53,814 nucleotides of DNA from an uncultured Monoglobus sp. (GTDB taxonomy: Bacteria > Bacillota > Clostridia > Monoglobales > Monoglobaceae), in the NCBI GenBank assembly GCA_947630505.1, contig CANRHV010000012.1:1-53814 (forward strand). The letters are read 5' to 3'. The position numbers and the translations under genes were made by a program. Under the pieces are notes generated by a model. That model ran no database searches and had not been told where the DNA came from. It worked only from the letters and a program-made list of their open reading frames with translations. Below are positions 23,856-33,531 of the stretch, one piece after another; within the stretch, counting starts at the first letter, position 1; every line of letters starts with the position of its first letter.

Positions 23856-26735
23856 ATGAGAAAAATATTATCCGCAATGCTGTGTTTGATCTTGGCGGCC
23901 TCTGCCGCGCCGCGGACGGTGTTTTCGGAAGCCGAAGCCGTGACGATCACCGAAGCCTCCGGCTGGTTTGAATCGGCTTACGCCGAGTGGAGCGGAGCGG
24001 GCATCGACACCGTGAACGCATATATCAAACCCGAAGGCGGTGAATACGCGCCTATCGACCGCGAGCTTTTGCGCGAATACAAAAACGGAACTTGCCGCGT
24101 TGACGCGGTCGGTCTTTCGGCCGGAAGCTATCGAATAAAAATAGTTCCCGCGGAAAACGGCGCCGAGGATGAGAGCCTCGCGACGGAAACCGAAATACTC
24201 TCGGTCGGCTCTTACCCGAGAGAAGGATTCGCTTTCAGCTCGCAATCCCCCGAAAAGGACGCGAGCGGCGGCTATAAGCCTGACGGAACGCCCAAAGACG
24301 GCGCGGACATAATTTACGTTTCAAACGGCAACAAAGACCGCGTTATGATAGACGATATACCCAAAGACGGCATCGGGCTCGTGAGCATATTTGACTTCCG
24401 CGAGCGGAACAAGATCACAACGCCGCTGATCGTGCGGCTTATCGGCAGAGTTGACATGCCCGAAGGCATGCAAAAATATCTGCTCGGTATCCGCAATACC
24501 AAAAACGTGACAATAGAAGGCGTAGGCGAGGACGCGGCTATCCACGGGTGGGGAATAACTTTCAAAGAGTCCTCGAATATCGAACTGCGCAACTTCGCGA
24601 TAATGTGGTACGGCGGCGGAACCGACAGTGACGCCACGGCTCTTGACGGAAACAACGACAACATCTGGATACACAATCTTGAATACTTCTACGGCGCTCA
24701 CGGCCCCGATAGCGATCAGAGCAAAGGCGACGGCAGCATTGACATGAAAAATCAGTCGGACTATGTGACGATATCATACAATCATTTCTGGGATTCGGGA
24801 AAGACCACATTCACCGACAGCCCCGACGGCGCCTCGGACAAAACCCACGTCACCTATCACCACAACCACTTTGACCACTCGGATTCGCGCCACCCAAGGT
24901 GCGTGGGAAGCGACGTTCATATGTACAACAACTATTATGACGGCGTTTCAAAATACGGCATAGGCGCGGCCAAAGGCTCCTGCATATTCGCCGAGAACAA
25001 TTATTTCAGATACTGCGCCAGACCCATGATAATCTCAAGTCAGGGCAGCGACGTTTATAACTCAAGCAAAAAGAATTACAGCGGCGACGGCACGCTGTCC
25101 GGTCAGGCGGGCGGAATGATAAAAGCCTTCGGCAATCATATGGGAGAATACGAGAGGTTTTACACTCAGCTTGACACTCCGAGCGACTTGGCTCCGGGAC
25201 TGAGCAACGCCGGCCACCTTGACTGTTATCTTGTCTCAGACCGGGACGAGAAGGTACCCGATACCGTCAAAGCGCTCAAGGGCGGCGCTGTGTATGACAA
25301 CTTTGACACTGCGGCTGACATGTATGAATATAGCGCCGAGACAGCCGAAAGCGCCGTTGAGACCGTTAAAAAATACGCCGGACGAATGAACGGCGGAGAT
25401 TTTGAATACACCTTTGACAATTCGATCCAGGACAAAAATTATGACACGATACCCGAGCTTCAGACTTTGGTCGAAAACTATGATCCGCCGATCGCCGAAG
25501 TCGGCGGAGACGCGTCGCTGATTGTCGAGCAGCCGCCCGAGCCGTCCGACGACAGGATCACGCATAATTTTACAACTCAAGGCACCGCGAGCGGCGTTTT
25601 TGAAATAAAAGGCTCGATTACAGACCTGTTCGGCATAATGCGGTACGACGCGGTCAATTTGACAAAATCCCTCAAATTCGAGGGCAGCTCATATATAAAA
25701 TTCACGGCGGTGCAGTGCGGTATAATGACCCTGCTCGCCAATCCGTACCGCGGCTCGGTCAATGTCAAGGTAAACAACGAGGTCGTCCGCGGCGATCCCG
25801 AGACGGGGCTTATACAATTTAACGTCGAACCCGGCGAGACATATAACATCACACGAGACAGCGTTTCGTATCTGTTCTATCTGATTCTGGAATACGACCC
25901 GAACAGCCCGATGATAACGCCGCACCCCACGCAGGCTCCCACATCCGCGCCCACCGCGAAACCGGGAAATCCGACGCAAACACCGAGCGGAGGCTCTCCC
26001 GATATTCCCGCAAGCGGCGGATATATACATAATTTCACCGAAAGCGATATGCGGAGCGATTTTTATACAATAAGCGGTGCAACATCAAAGGACAGAGGCT
26101 CTTTGGAATACAGCGGCATGACGCTCACAAACGCTTTTAAGCTGGGAAGCAGCTCGCACATAAGCTTCGCCGCTCCCGGAAACGGCGAAATGCTTTTGGT
26201 TTTCGGCTCATCGAGCACGCCGACGGCAAAGATCAACGGCACGGCCTTGATAGGCAGCGGAAACACCTTGACATTTCCCGTAGAAGGCGGCGAGAGCTAT
26301 GAGATCACAAAAAACAGCGGCGAGCAGCTCATATACTACATGGCGCTGACTCTTGACGCTGCGCCGACCGACGCTCCGCCGACCGAGGGACCCGCCGCAA
26401 CAACTGAGCCGAGCGACGCTCCATCGACTGAGACACCGACCGAGGAACCGAAAAACGGCGGATATTCGATAAAAGGATCCGACAGTTCAAACAGCGGTCT
26501 GACCGCGGCTGTGGAATACAGCGGTACAGGTGCGCCGAAAGCAACGCTGCTTGCCGCGAAATACAAAAACGGCGCGCTTACCGCCTTTGGTAACCCGATC
26601 GAATTAAACGGCGAAGGAGAATATTTAATAGAAAACTTCGCGGCGGAAAACGGCGAAAACATTGTTTTGTATATTTGGAACGATACCGACAAGATAAAGC
26701 CGCTGTGCGAAAAATTTGAATTAAATAATAATTAA
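23856..26735 (+). CDS. Secreted pectate lyase, polysaccharide lyase family 1, multidomain (first of pair)
   Basis: A 959-residue exported enzyme acting on polygalacturonate. After a signal peptide (to about residue 25) there is an FN3-like domain (about 28-115), then the PL1 beta-helix (about 130-560) with GDGSIDMK and YVTISYNHFWDSGKTTF, YHHNHFDHSDSRHPRC (catalytic Arg345) and HMYNNYYDG. Two similar beta modules of about 110 residues (starting HNFTTQGTASG and HNFTESDMRSD) are probably carbohydrate-binding. Thr/Pro linkers separate these, and a C-terminal module of about 90 residues ends in VLYIWNDTDKIKPLCEKFE. ATG 23856 follows AGGGGGAA. It is cotranscribed with the next lyase, 19 bases downstream. 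Confidence 0.9.
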   Translation: MRKILSAMLCLILAASAAPRTVFSEAEAVTITEASGWFESAYAEWSGAGIDTVNAYIKPEGGEYAPIDRELLREYKNGTCRVDAVGLSAGSYRIKIVPAENGAEDESLATETEILSVGSYPREGFAFSSQSPEKDASGGYKPDGTPKDGADIIYVSNGNKDRVMIDDIPKDGIGLVSIFDFRERNKITTPLIVRLIGRVDMPEGMQKYLLGIRNTKNVTIEGVGEDAAIHGWGITFKESSNIELRNFAIMWYGGGTDSDATALDGNNDNIWIHNLEYFYGAHGPDSDQSKGDGSIDMKNQSDYVTISYNHFWDSGKTTFTDSPDGASDKTHVTYHHNHFDHSDSRHPRCVGSDVHMYNNYYDGVSKYGIGAAKGSCIFAENNYFRYCARPMIISSQGSDVYNSSKKNYSGDGTLSGQAGGMIKAFGNHMGEYERFYTQLDTPSDLAPGLSNAGHLDCYLVSDRDEKVPDTVKALKGGAVYDNFDTAADMYEYSAETAESAVETVKKYAGRMNGGDFEYTFDNSIQDKNYDTIPELQTLVENYDPPIAEVGGDASLIVEQPPEPSDDRITHNFTTQGTASGVFEIKGSITDLFGIMRYDAVNLTKSLKFEGSSYIKFTAVQCGIMTLLANPYRGSVNVKVNNEVVRGDPETGLIQFNVEPGETYNITRDSVSYLFYLILEYDPNSPMITPHPTQAPTSAPTAKPGNPTQTPSGGSPDIPASGGYIHNFTESDMRSDFYTISGATSKDRGSLEYSGMTLTNAFKLGSSSHISFAAPGNGEMLLVFGSSSTPTAKINGTALIGSGNTLTFPVEGGESYEITKNSGEQLIYYMALTLDAAPTDAPPTEGPAATTEPSDAPSTETPTEEPKNGGYSIKGSDSSNSGLTAAVEYSGTGAPKATLLAAKYKNGALTAFGNPIELNGEGEYLIENFAAENGENIVLYIWNDTDKIKPLCEKFELNNN

Positions 26736-26754
26736 TATAAACGGAGGTATAGAA

Positions 26755-29421
26755 ATGAAAAAGAAGATATGTTTGATTTTGTCAATGCTCATGATTTTGG
26801 CGTCGGTTCCGGTCGCGCTAGTCGGCGCGGCGGACACGGTCGTGATAACGGCTTCAAACGGCTGGCTCGAGTCGGCCTACGCCGAGTGGACGCCGATCGA
26901 CGGAGCCGACGGCTACAACGTTTACAGCAAAAAATCGGGCGGCGAATACGTTAAGCTGGACGCTCCGCTTGTGCGCGAGTATCCCGATTATTTCCGCGCC
27001 GACGCGCTCGGGCTCTCGGCCGGAGATTATACGCTTAAAATCGTCCCGGTGAAGGACGGCGCGGAGATGGCTGACGCGGCGGCGGAGACCGGAACGCTCA
27101 AGGTTTCGGCGTATGACAGAAGCGGATTCGCGTTTTCGAAAAATTCGCCCGTCGGCACCGCGAGCGGAGCCTATAACGACGACGGAACATTAAAAGAAAA
27201 CGCCGACGTGATCTATGTCACGAACGGCAACAAGGACACGGTGACTGTTGGCGGCGACCCTTCGCAGGGAATAGGCCTGCCCGAGATCCTGCACTACCGC
27301 CAGCAGAAAAAGATCACCAAGCCTCTGGCAGTGCGCCTTATCGGCAGGGTCGAGGACCCCGCGGGGCTTACGCGCCACACAGTCCAGATTCAGGGCTGGG
27401 AGCAGAAAACCACGCCCATGGTAGGCCAGAGCCTGACGATCGAGGGCGTGGGAGACGATGCCGCGGTGTACGGCTGGCTGATGTGCTTAAAGCGTATGGT
27501 CAACGTTGAGATACGAAACCTGGCCGTTATGTACGCCGGAGAGGGCGCCGAGGCGTCCTCGATAGAAATGGACACCGACAACTTTAACATCTGGGTCCAC
27601 AACTGCGACTTTTTGTATAACGCGCCCGGAAAGGACGCCGACCAGGCAAAGGGTGACGGCGCGGTGGCGTTTAAGTCGGGCTCGAGCTATGTGACGGTCT
27701 CGTACAACCACATGTGGGACCTGGACAAAAATTTTGTCTCGGGCGGCCCGTGGGAAAACAGCAATATGTATAGTCCCGAGGCTCACTACTACGCCACATA
27801 TCACCACAACTGGTTCGATCACGGCGACGCGAGAATGCCTCGCTGTGTCGTTGGCGACAATCACGTTTATAACAACTACTACGACGGCGTCGCCATGTAC
27901 GGCATAGGCGCAGCGATGAAAACCTCGGTGTTCTCGGAGCGCAACTATTACCGCAACGTGCCGAGGCCGATAATAATCGCCTCTCAGGGCAGCGACGTCT
28001 ATGACAGCGCGACAAACACCTATCCCGAAAAGGGCACGCTTTCGGGTCAAATGGGCGGCATGGTAAAGTCGTGGGAAGATGTGTTTATAACGCCTCAGAA
28101 AAACTGGTGGCCCCACGGAAAAGAAAAAGACACGGGCGAGTTTGACGTTTATACAGTCAATGACCGCAATGAAACCGTTCCTTCCACCGTGCAGGCAAAA
28201 GTCGGCGACGACCGAGGCAAAGGCGTTTACAATAACTTTGACACCGATTCGAGCATCATGTATGAATATACGTCGGAATCTGCGGAAGATGCGGTCAATA
28301 CCGTTAAGAAATACGCGGGCCGCGTTGAGGGCGGAGACTTTGAGTGGACGTTTGACAACGCGGTCGATGATTCGCACCACGGCATAAATCAGGCGCTGCT
28401 TGACAAAATAACGAACTACGCCTCGAAGGTCGTCTCGGTGGGCGGCGGACTTCCGCTGATCCCGCCCGAGCCAGAGCCGACGGCGACGCCCGATCTCGCG
28501 GCGACAGCCGACCCAAGCGCCACGGCTAAGCCCACAAGCGCGCCCGTCGCGCCTCCCGAGGGAAACGTTAAGCCGATACCCATTGGCGCGGACAGCTTTG
28601 CCAAAGACTGGAACAGCGGACAGAGCATGTCGGCGGGCGACATATCGGCCGACGGATATGTGGGCTGCTATAAGGGCAAAGGCAACGGCTACAAGAGCAA
28701 CAGCTTCAGCGTCGACGGTGTTTCAATAACAAGAGGCTATCAGGCAAAGAGCGTCGACAGCCGCTCGTTCTACATCATTCCCGAAAGCGAATGTATGATT
28801 ACCGTTTATTTCTACTCGGGCGGCAAGAACACGCTGGGTCTGCACCTGAGCCCCTCGGCCGAGCCTGACGCGGTGTGCGCTCCAGACCACGGCGGCGGCG
28901 ACTACTCGTTCACCTATCACTTTAAAAATCCCGGCTCCGCGCTCTATATCGCGGGCCCGATGGGTGACATAAACATTGCGGGAATATCGGTCCGCGCGGT
29001 GCCCGGCGGCTCGACAGCCGAGCCCACAAAAGAACCTGCCGCAACGGCCGAACCAACAAAAGAGCCGACCACAACGACAGAGCCCACCAAAGAGCCGAGC
29101 GAGCCTTCAAGCGCTCCGTCGGCCGAGCCACCCGCAACGCAGGCGCCCGAGGCGGAGGGATATTCGGTTATAAGCGCGGAAACAGGCGCGGACGGCCTGA
29201 CCGCCAAAGTTGATTATGTCGGCGCGGCGGCTCCCGAGGTGCGGCTGATAGCTGCCAAATACAAGGACGGCGCACTGAGCGGAATAAAAGACACGGCGAT
29301 TAAATGCGCCGGTGACTACGCCATACCCGATTTTACACTGAGCGAAGGCGAAACATACGCGCTCTACATCTGGAGCGATCTAAACGGCATAAAGCCATAC
29401 AGCGAAAAATTTGAAAAATAA
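26755..29421 (+). CDS. Secreted pectate lyase, polysaccharide lyase family 1, multidomain (second of pair)
   Basis: An 888-residue homologue of the preceding enzyme with the same N-terminal plan: signal peptide (to about 26), FN3-like domain, PL1 beta-helix with KGDGAVAFKSGSSYVTVSYN, YHHNWFDHGDARMPRC (catalytic Arg360) and HVYNNYYDGVAMYGIGAA. It then differs: an Ala/Thr/Pro linker, one beta module (about 615-755, starting IGADSFAKDWNSG), a second linker with TKEP repeats, and the same C-terminal module (ALYIWSDLNGIKPYSEKFE). GGAGGT precedes the ATG. The pair looks like a duplication followed by exchange of binding modules, giving two enzymes with different substrate reach. Confidence 0.9.
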   Translation: MKKKICLILSMLMILASVPVALVGAADTVVITASNGWLESAYAEWTPIDGADGYNVYSKKSGGEYVKLDAPLVREYPDYFRADALGLSAGDYTLKIVPVKDGAEMADAAAETGTLKVSAYDRSGFAFSKNSPVGTASGAYNDDGTLKENADVIYVTNGNKDTVTVGGDPSQGIGLPEILHYRQQKKITKPLAVRLIGRVEDPAGLTRHTVQIQGWEQKTTPMVGQSLTIEGVGDDAAVYGWLMCLKRMVNVEIRNLAVMYAGEGAEASSIEMDTDNFNIWVHNCDFLYNAPGKDADQAKGDGAVAFKSGSSYVTVSYNHMWDLDKNFVSGGPWENSNMYSPEAHYYATYHHNWFDHGDARMPRCVVGDNHVYNNYYDGVAMYGIGAAMKTSVFSERNYYRNVPRPIIIASQGSDVYDSATNTYPEKGTLSGQMGGMVKSWEDVFITPQKNWWPHGKEKDTGEFDVYTVNDRNETVPSTVQAKVGDDRGKGVYNNFDTDSSIMYEYTSESAEDAVNTVKKYAGRVEGGDFEWTFDNAVDDSHHGINQALLDKITNYASKVVSVGGGLPLIPPEPEPTATPDLAATADPSATAKPTSAPVAPPEGNVKPIPIGADSFAKDWNSGQSMSAGDISADGYVGCYKGKGNGYKSNSFSVDGVSITRGYQAKSVDSRSFYIIPESECMITVYFYSGGKNTLGLHLSPSAEPDAVCAPDHGGGDYSFTYHFKNPGSALYIAGPMGDINIAGISVRAVPGGSTAEPTKEPAATAEPTKEPTTTTEPTKEPSEPSSAPSAEPPATQAPEAEGYSVISAETGADGLTAKVDYVGAAAPEVRLIAAKYKDGALSGIKDTAIKCAGDYAIPDFTLSEGETYALYIWSDLNGIKPYSEKFEK

Positions 29422-29454
29422 TATAATATGATTTCTTCCCAATTATAAAAGCAT

Positions 29455-29486
29455 GACCCCGACGCGCGTCGGGGTCTCACTTTTTT
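29455..29486. terminator. Terminator of the pectate lyase pair
   Basis: GACCCCGACG (29455-29464) and CGTCGGGGTC (29467-29476) form a 10-base-pair stem, with TTTTTT at 29481-29486 on the plus side. It lies between the convergent lyase and rluD-like genes and may also end the latter, although the minus-strand T tract is short. Confidence 0.85.
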
Positions 29487-30391
29487 CTCAATATATCAAT
29501 AACTCTTTGAAAATCGTCCGGCAGACCGCAGGTAAACTCCATATACTCGTTTGTGTCGGGGTGGATAAAGCCAAGCTTGTAGGCGCAGAGCAGCTGGCCG
29601 TTCAGATTAAACTCCTCTTTTTTAACGCCGTAGGTCTTGTCCCCGACGATGGGGTGGCCGTTTTTGGACATATGCACGCGTATCTGGTGCGTCCTGCCCG
29701 TCTCCAAAACGCACTCGACAAGAGTGTATTTCGAAAACCGCTCGAGCACATTGTAGTGGGTGACCGCCTCTCTTGAGTTTTTGCCGGTGATCGTCATTTT
29801 TTTCCTGTCGGTCGGGTGCCGCCCGATCGGCGCGTCTATCGTTCCGCTGTCCTGTTTTATGTTGCCGTGGACCAGCGCCTTATACGCCCTCGTCAGACTG
29901 TGCTCCTTGATCTGTTCAGACAGCTTTTGATGGGCGTTGTCGTTTTTTGCCACCATCAAAAGACCGGTGGTGTCTTTGTCTATTCTGTGAAGTATTCCCG
30001 GGCGCTTTTCGCCGTTTATGCCCGACAGACTGTCTCCGCAGTGGAACATCAGAGCGTTCACCAATGTTCCCGAATAATTCCCGGGCGCGGGGTGCACGAC
30101 CATGCCGCGCGGCTTATTGACGATCAGCATCGAGCTGTCCTCGTACACAACATCGAGCGGTATGTTCTCGGGCGTGATCTCAAGCTCCTCTGGGTCGGGC
30201 AAAACTACTTTTATTTCATCGCCCGCCTTAACCTTTCGGTTGGGCTTTGAAATTTCGCCGTTCACGGTCACGCCGCCGCTTTCTATAAGTTTTTTTATAT
30301 AAGAGCGCGTCGTGCCCCCGAGTTGATCCGACGCCAGTTTGTCAAGCCTGCCGCTCATTTCTTCAGAAACGATTATCGTTTTAGTTTCCAT
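29477..30391 (-). CDS. rluD: RluA/RluD-family pseudouridine synthase
   Basis: A 304-residue enzyme that isomerises uridines in 23S rRNA or tRNA. An N-terminal S4 RNA-binding domain (about 8-80) precedes the catalytic domain with HRIDKDTTGLLMVAKN (catalytic Asp) and GRTHQIRVHM. ATG 30391 lies within the last codons of lspA, typical coupling; the longer frame upstream is the lspA region. It is the last gene of the sepF-divIVA operon. RluD is the closest assignment, but the exact target site is not determined by sequence. Confidence 0.9.
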   Translation of the reverse strand: METKTIIVSEEMSGRLDKLASDQLGGTTRSYIKKLIESGGVTVNGEISKPNRKVKAGDEIKVVLPDPEELEITPENIPLDVVYEDSSMLIVNKPRGMVVHPAPGNYSGTLVNALMFHCGDSLSGINGEKRPGILHRIDKDTTGLLMVAKNDNAHQKLSEQIKEHSLTRAYKALVHGNIKQDSGTIDAPIGRHPTDRKKMTITGKNSREAVTHYNVLERFSKYTLVECVLETGRTHQIRVHMSKNGHPIVGDKTYGVKKEEFNLNGQLLCAYKLGFIHPDTNEYMEFTCGLPDDFQRVIDILRKK

Positions 30392-30866
30392 TGTCCGCCT
30401 CGCCCTCGAATTTTTTCGGCTTTTCCGCACCGCCGCCGAACAGGAAATGTATAACCAGAGCCGCCGCTCCGACGCACACCGCGATGTCCGCCACGTTGAA
30501 CACGGGAAAATTGATCAGCCTGAAATCCAGAAAATCAACCACATATCCCTTTGACACTCTCTCGATCAGATTGCCGACCGAGCCCGAGATCACCAGAGCG
30601 GCGCCCAGCTTGAGCCACACGTCACGGCGCGGGACCTTCAGCAAATATACAAAAAGCGCCGCAAGAATAATAACGGATAATGTTATAAACACTATCCGTT
30701 TATTTTCCATCATGCCGAAGGCGATACCGGTGTTTTCGACATAAGTCAGATGAAACACGCCGGGTATCAGAGGTATTCCCTCGCCCGCCGCAAGCGCGCC
30801 AAGCGCCCAATGTTTTGATATTATGTCAAGAATCAGGACCAAGATCCCGATTATTATATAAAGCAT
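30381..30866 (-). CDS. lspA: Lipoprotein signal peptidase II
   Basis: A 161-residue membrane aspartyl protease with four helices that removes the signal peptide of prolipoproteins. The conserved blocks are VENTGIAFGM, GNLIERVSKGYVVDF (first catalytic Asp region) and FNVADIAVCVG (second Asp). ATG 30866 follows AAGGAG; the upstream extension in frame overlaps divIVA and is not used. It overlaps rluD at its 3' end. It would process the lipoprotein encoded at 7662, among others. Confidence 0.95.
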   Translation of the reverse strand: MLYIIIGILVLILDIISKHWALGALAAGEGIPLIPGVFHLTYVENTGIAFGMMENKRIVFITLSVIILAALFVYLLKVPRRDVWLKLGAALVISGSVGNLIERVSKGYVVDFLDFRLINFPVFNVADIAVCVGAAALVIHFLFGGGAEKPKKFEGEADNGN

Positions 30867-30879
30867 AGATCGCTCCTTT

Positions 30880-31524
30880 TTACTTGGCGGCGACATACTC
30901 GCCCTTGTCGTTAAGCTCGATCTTGGGCAGCTCCTGCGTCGCCTTTTCAAGGGCGGCCACCACTCTCTGATTGGCCGTGGGCTGAACGTCCTCGGGCAGA
31001 TCGGGTATATCGTTTACCTCGTTCTTTATTATCTCGACCGCCTCGGCGCTTGAGCGTATCTCGGAATCGGCCGCCGTGTTGAGTTTGGTGTAGTCCTTTA
31101 TTATCTCAAGCTGGGAATTGAGCAGCGAGACCATCTTGGCGCGGAACACCTCGACGCTGCGCTTCATTTCCTCGTATCTGTAATTTATGTCGGCGACCTC
31201 CTTGGCGGCGCGGTTGATTATCTCCGCCGCCTTGGTCTCGGCGTCGCGTATGATGACCTGCGCCTGGCCCTGGGCGTTTGTCTTTATGTCGTCGCCCGCG
31301 CCTTTCGCGACCGTCAAGGCGTTTTTGAGCGTGTCCTCCATGGCCTTGTACTGTTTCACCGCGTCGCTGAGCATGCCTATCCTGTCCATTGCCGAGAGGT
31401 TCTCGCGGTATATTTTGTCATAGTCGAGGGCGACCTCTCTCATAAAGTTGTTGACCTCGGATATGCTGTAGCCGCGCATTTCTTTTTTAAATTCTTTGTT
31501 TTCTATGTCTGTGGGTGTTATCAT
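30880..31524 (-). CDS. divIVA: DivIVA-family cell-pole/division protein
   Basis: A 214-residue protein with the N-terminal DivIVA lipid-binding segment (TPTDIENKEFKKEMRGYSISEVNNFM) and a long coiled coil (about 30-165). It recognises curved membrane at septa and poles and recruits partners. Met at 31524 is preferred to 31536 because GGAGG lies 5 bases before it. Neighbours sepF and ylmH on one side and lspA on the other repeat the usual Gram-positive order. Confidence 0.93.
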   Translation of the reverse strand: MITPTDIENKEFKKEMRGYSISEVNNFMREVALDYDKIYRENLSAMDRIGMLSDAVKQYKAMEDTLKNALTVAKGAGDDIKTNAQGQAQVIIRDAETKAAEIINRAAKEVADINYRYEEMKRSVEVFRAKMVSLLNSQLEIIKDYTKLNTAADSEIRSSAEAVEIIKNEVNDIPDLPEDVQPTANQRVVAALEKATQELPKIELNDKGEYVAAK

Positions 31525-31557
31525 ATTATCCTCCATACATCTTTATTTGCGAATATA

Positions 31558-32310
31558 CTAAATATACTTGTCTATTATAACGCTTACGCGGCCTTTTCTG
31601 GTGGCGCCGCGGATCTCCGAGAGCCTGAACCTGCCGAAGCCTCTGATCGAGAGCATGTCGCCCTCCTTCACGGGCGCGGACGAGCTTTTGACCGTCTCGA
31701 AATTGAGCTTAACATTCTCGCTTTTTATCATGTCCGCCGCCTTGCCGCGGGCGATCCCCGCCGCCGCCGACACAACGCAGTCCAGTCTGAGACTTGAAAC
31801 GGTCGCCGAGATCGGCTTGACCGGCTTTTTGGGGATATGAATTTCCGACAAATTTCGCCGCGAAATGCGCACGCCGTGACGGCCGATCTTTGTCAGATTT
31901 TCTCCGACATAACTCAGCATCGCGGGTTTTATAAAAACATAGCATTTGTCGGGCATCGGCGCTATATCTCCGATATTTTCGCGCTTTATCCCGAGTCCCA
32001 TAAGGCTGCCCAGAAAGTCGCGGTGGGAGAGCTCGGATATGTCCCTGCCGGTTATCTCAAGGACGGTTATTATCTCGTCATAGTCCGCCTCGACATATTC
32101 CGGACGGCAAATCAGCATCCGCCTCTCGGCCTCGTCATATCCGCCGAAAAACTCCCACTTTATATCCGAAGAAGCCGCGAACCTGATCTCTTTTTCGATA
32201 AGCAGCCTCTCCCTCGGGTCGAGGAATCCGAGAGACTTGACCGAATACTGCCTCTCGCACAAATTCAGCGCGTCAAGAGCCTTTTTTATTATAAGCTTGT
32301 CGTCTTGCAA
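31558..32310 (-). CDS. ylmH: YlmH-type S4-domain RNA-binding protein
   Basis: A 250-residue protein with a central photosystem-II S4-like region and a C-terminal S4 RNA-binding domain (about 180-245: SLRLDCVVSAAAGIARGKAADMIKSENV). It lies between sepF and divIVA, as ylmH does in other Firmicutes, where it is linked to division and ribosome rescue. The predicted start is a TTG 10 bases after the sepF stop with no clear ribosome binding site, so the exact N-terminus is uncertain and translation may depend on sepF. Confidence 0.87.
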   Translation of the reverse strand: MQDDKLIIKKALDALNLCERQYSVKSLGFLDPRERLLIEKEIRFAASSDIKWEFFGGYDEAERRMLICRPEYVEADYDEIITVLEITGRDISELSHRDFLGSLMGLGIKRENIGDIAPMPDKCYVFIKPAMLSYVGENLTKIGRHGVRISRRNLSEIHIPKKPVKPISATVSSLRLDCVVSAAAGIARGKAADMIKSENVKLNFETVKSSSAPVKEGDMLSIRGFGRFRLSEIRGATRKGRVSVIIDKYI

Positions 32311-32320
32311 ATTATATCGA

Positions 32321-32770
32321 TCAGCGGCCGTAGCCGTATTCCTCGGCCGCGTCCTCCTCTACTCCCACGTTGCAGGGAGTGATCAGAAATATGTGATTCG
32401 CTACCTTTCTGATGTCGCCGTCTAAGGCGTATACCGCCCCGCTCAAAAAGTCAACTATCCTGCGCGACACGGTCTTGTCCACATACTCAAGGTTTACAAC
32501 GATCGGCTTTCTCTCCTTGAGGTGGTTCGCGATATCGCGGGATTCCTCAAAGTTCCCGGGCTGCATGATAACCAGCTTCATCTGAGGCGAGTCCTCGAAT
32601 TTGCTGGCGCGGGAGCTGCGCGCCGCCGCTCTGCGGCTGGGCATATAGCTCTCGTTCGGCATCGGCTCGTCATAGTCGCCGCGATAATCGTCGTAGTATT
32701 CCTCTTCCTCATATGTGTCTCCGACGTCGACACCCATCATACTGTATATCTTGTCCATTATATTTCCCAT
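32321..32770 (-). CDS. sepF: Cell division protein SepF
   Basis: A 149-residue cytosolic protein that bundles FtsZ and tethers it to the membrane. It has an N-terminal amphipathic start (GNIMDKIYSMMGV), an acidic and Arg-rich linker (20-60), and the C-terminal SepF fold: KLVIMQPGNFEESRDIANHLKERKPIVVNLEYVDKTVSRRIVDFLSGAVYALDG. The ATG follows GGAGGAG. Confidence 0.96.
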   Translation of the reverse strand: MGNIMDKIYSMMGVDVGDTYEEEEYYDDYRGDYDEPMPNESYMPSRRAAARSSRASKFEDSPQMKLVIMQPGNFEESRDIANHLKERKPIVVNLEYVDKTVSRRIVDFLSGAVYALDGDIRKVANHIFLITPCNVGVEEDAAEEYGYGR

Positions 32771-32833
32771 TATTTTCTCCTCCTGAATATCAGTATTTTT
32801 AGTATATTAAAATTTAATAATTTACAAATTAAT

Positions 32834-33508
32834 TTATTTTGCGCCGTAGTCTCTGGCTCCGAATATGGCGGTTCCGACGCGCACCATGGTGGCTCCGCAT
32901 TCTACAGCCTCGACGTAGTCATGGGTCATTCCCATCGACAATTCTTTAAGGCCGAACCTGTCCGCCAGTTTTTTAAGTTCCGAGAAAACCGCTCTGTTTT
33001 CGTCGGGCGCGCTGCCCGCGATCGAGATCGTCATAAGCCCCACGGGCTCAACATTCTCCATAGTCTTTATCTCATCAATAAGGCCCTCGAGCTCGTTCGG
33101 CGCTATGCCCGACTTGGTTTCCTCTCCGGTTATGTTGACCTGTATCAGCACTTTCTGAACCACTCCGGCGGCCTTCGCCCGCTTGTCGATCTCAAGCGCC
33201 AGGGCCACGCTGTCTACCGAGTGTATAAGAGCGCATTTGCCCACAATATGGCGAACCTTGTTGCGCTGGAGCGTTCCTATCTGGTGCCAGCGCAGCTCGG
33301 GCATTTCCGCCTGCTTCGCGACAAGCTCCTGCGGTCTGTTTTCGCCGAAGTCGACCGCTCCGGCCTCCGCCGCCTCGCGCACATACTCTATCGGCTTGGT
33401 TTTTGACACCGCGATAAGCCGCACGCTTTCCGGATCCCTGCCGCAGTTTTCGGCGGCCTTTTTCACGCTTTCAAGTATTTTCAGATAGTTCTGTTTTATA
33501 TCCGGCAT
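32834..33508 (-). CDS. yggS: YggS-family PLP-binding homeostasis protein
   Basis: A 224-residue single-domain alanine-racemase-like TIM barrel that binds pyridoxal phosphate at Lys36 (AVSKTKP) and is needed for PLP balance. FGENRPQEL, WHQIGTLQRNK and LSMGMTHDYVEAVECGATMVRVGTAIFG are typical. ATG 33508 follows GAGGGGTGG. It sits directly before sepF, as in many Gram-positive division clusters. Confidence 0.94.
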   Translation of the reverse strand: MPDIKQNYLKILESVKKAAENCGRDPESVRLIAVSKTKPIEYVREAAEAGAVDFGENRPQELVAKQAEMPELRWHQIGTLQRNKVRHIVGKCALIHSVDSVALALEIDKRAKAAGVVQKVLIQVNITGEETKSGIAPNELEGLIDEIKTMENVEPVGLMTISIAGSAPDENRAVFSELKKLADRFGLKELSMGMTHDYVEAVECGATMVRVGTAIFGARDYGAK

Positions 33509-33531
33509 ATCCACCCCTCGATTCTCGCGGT

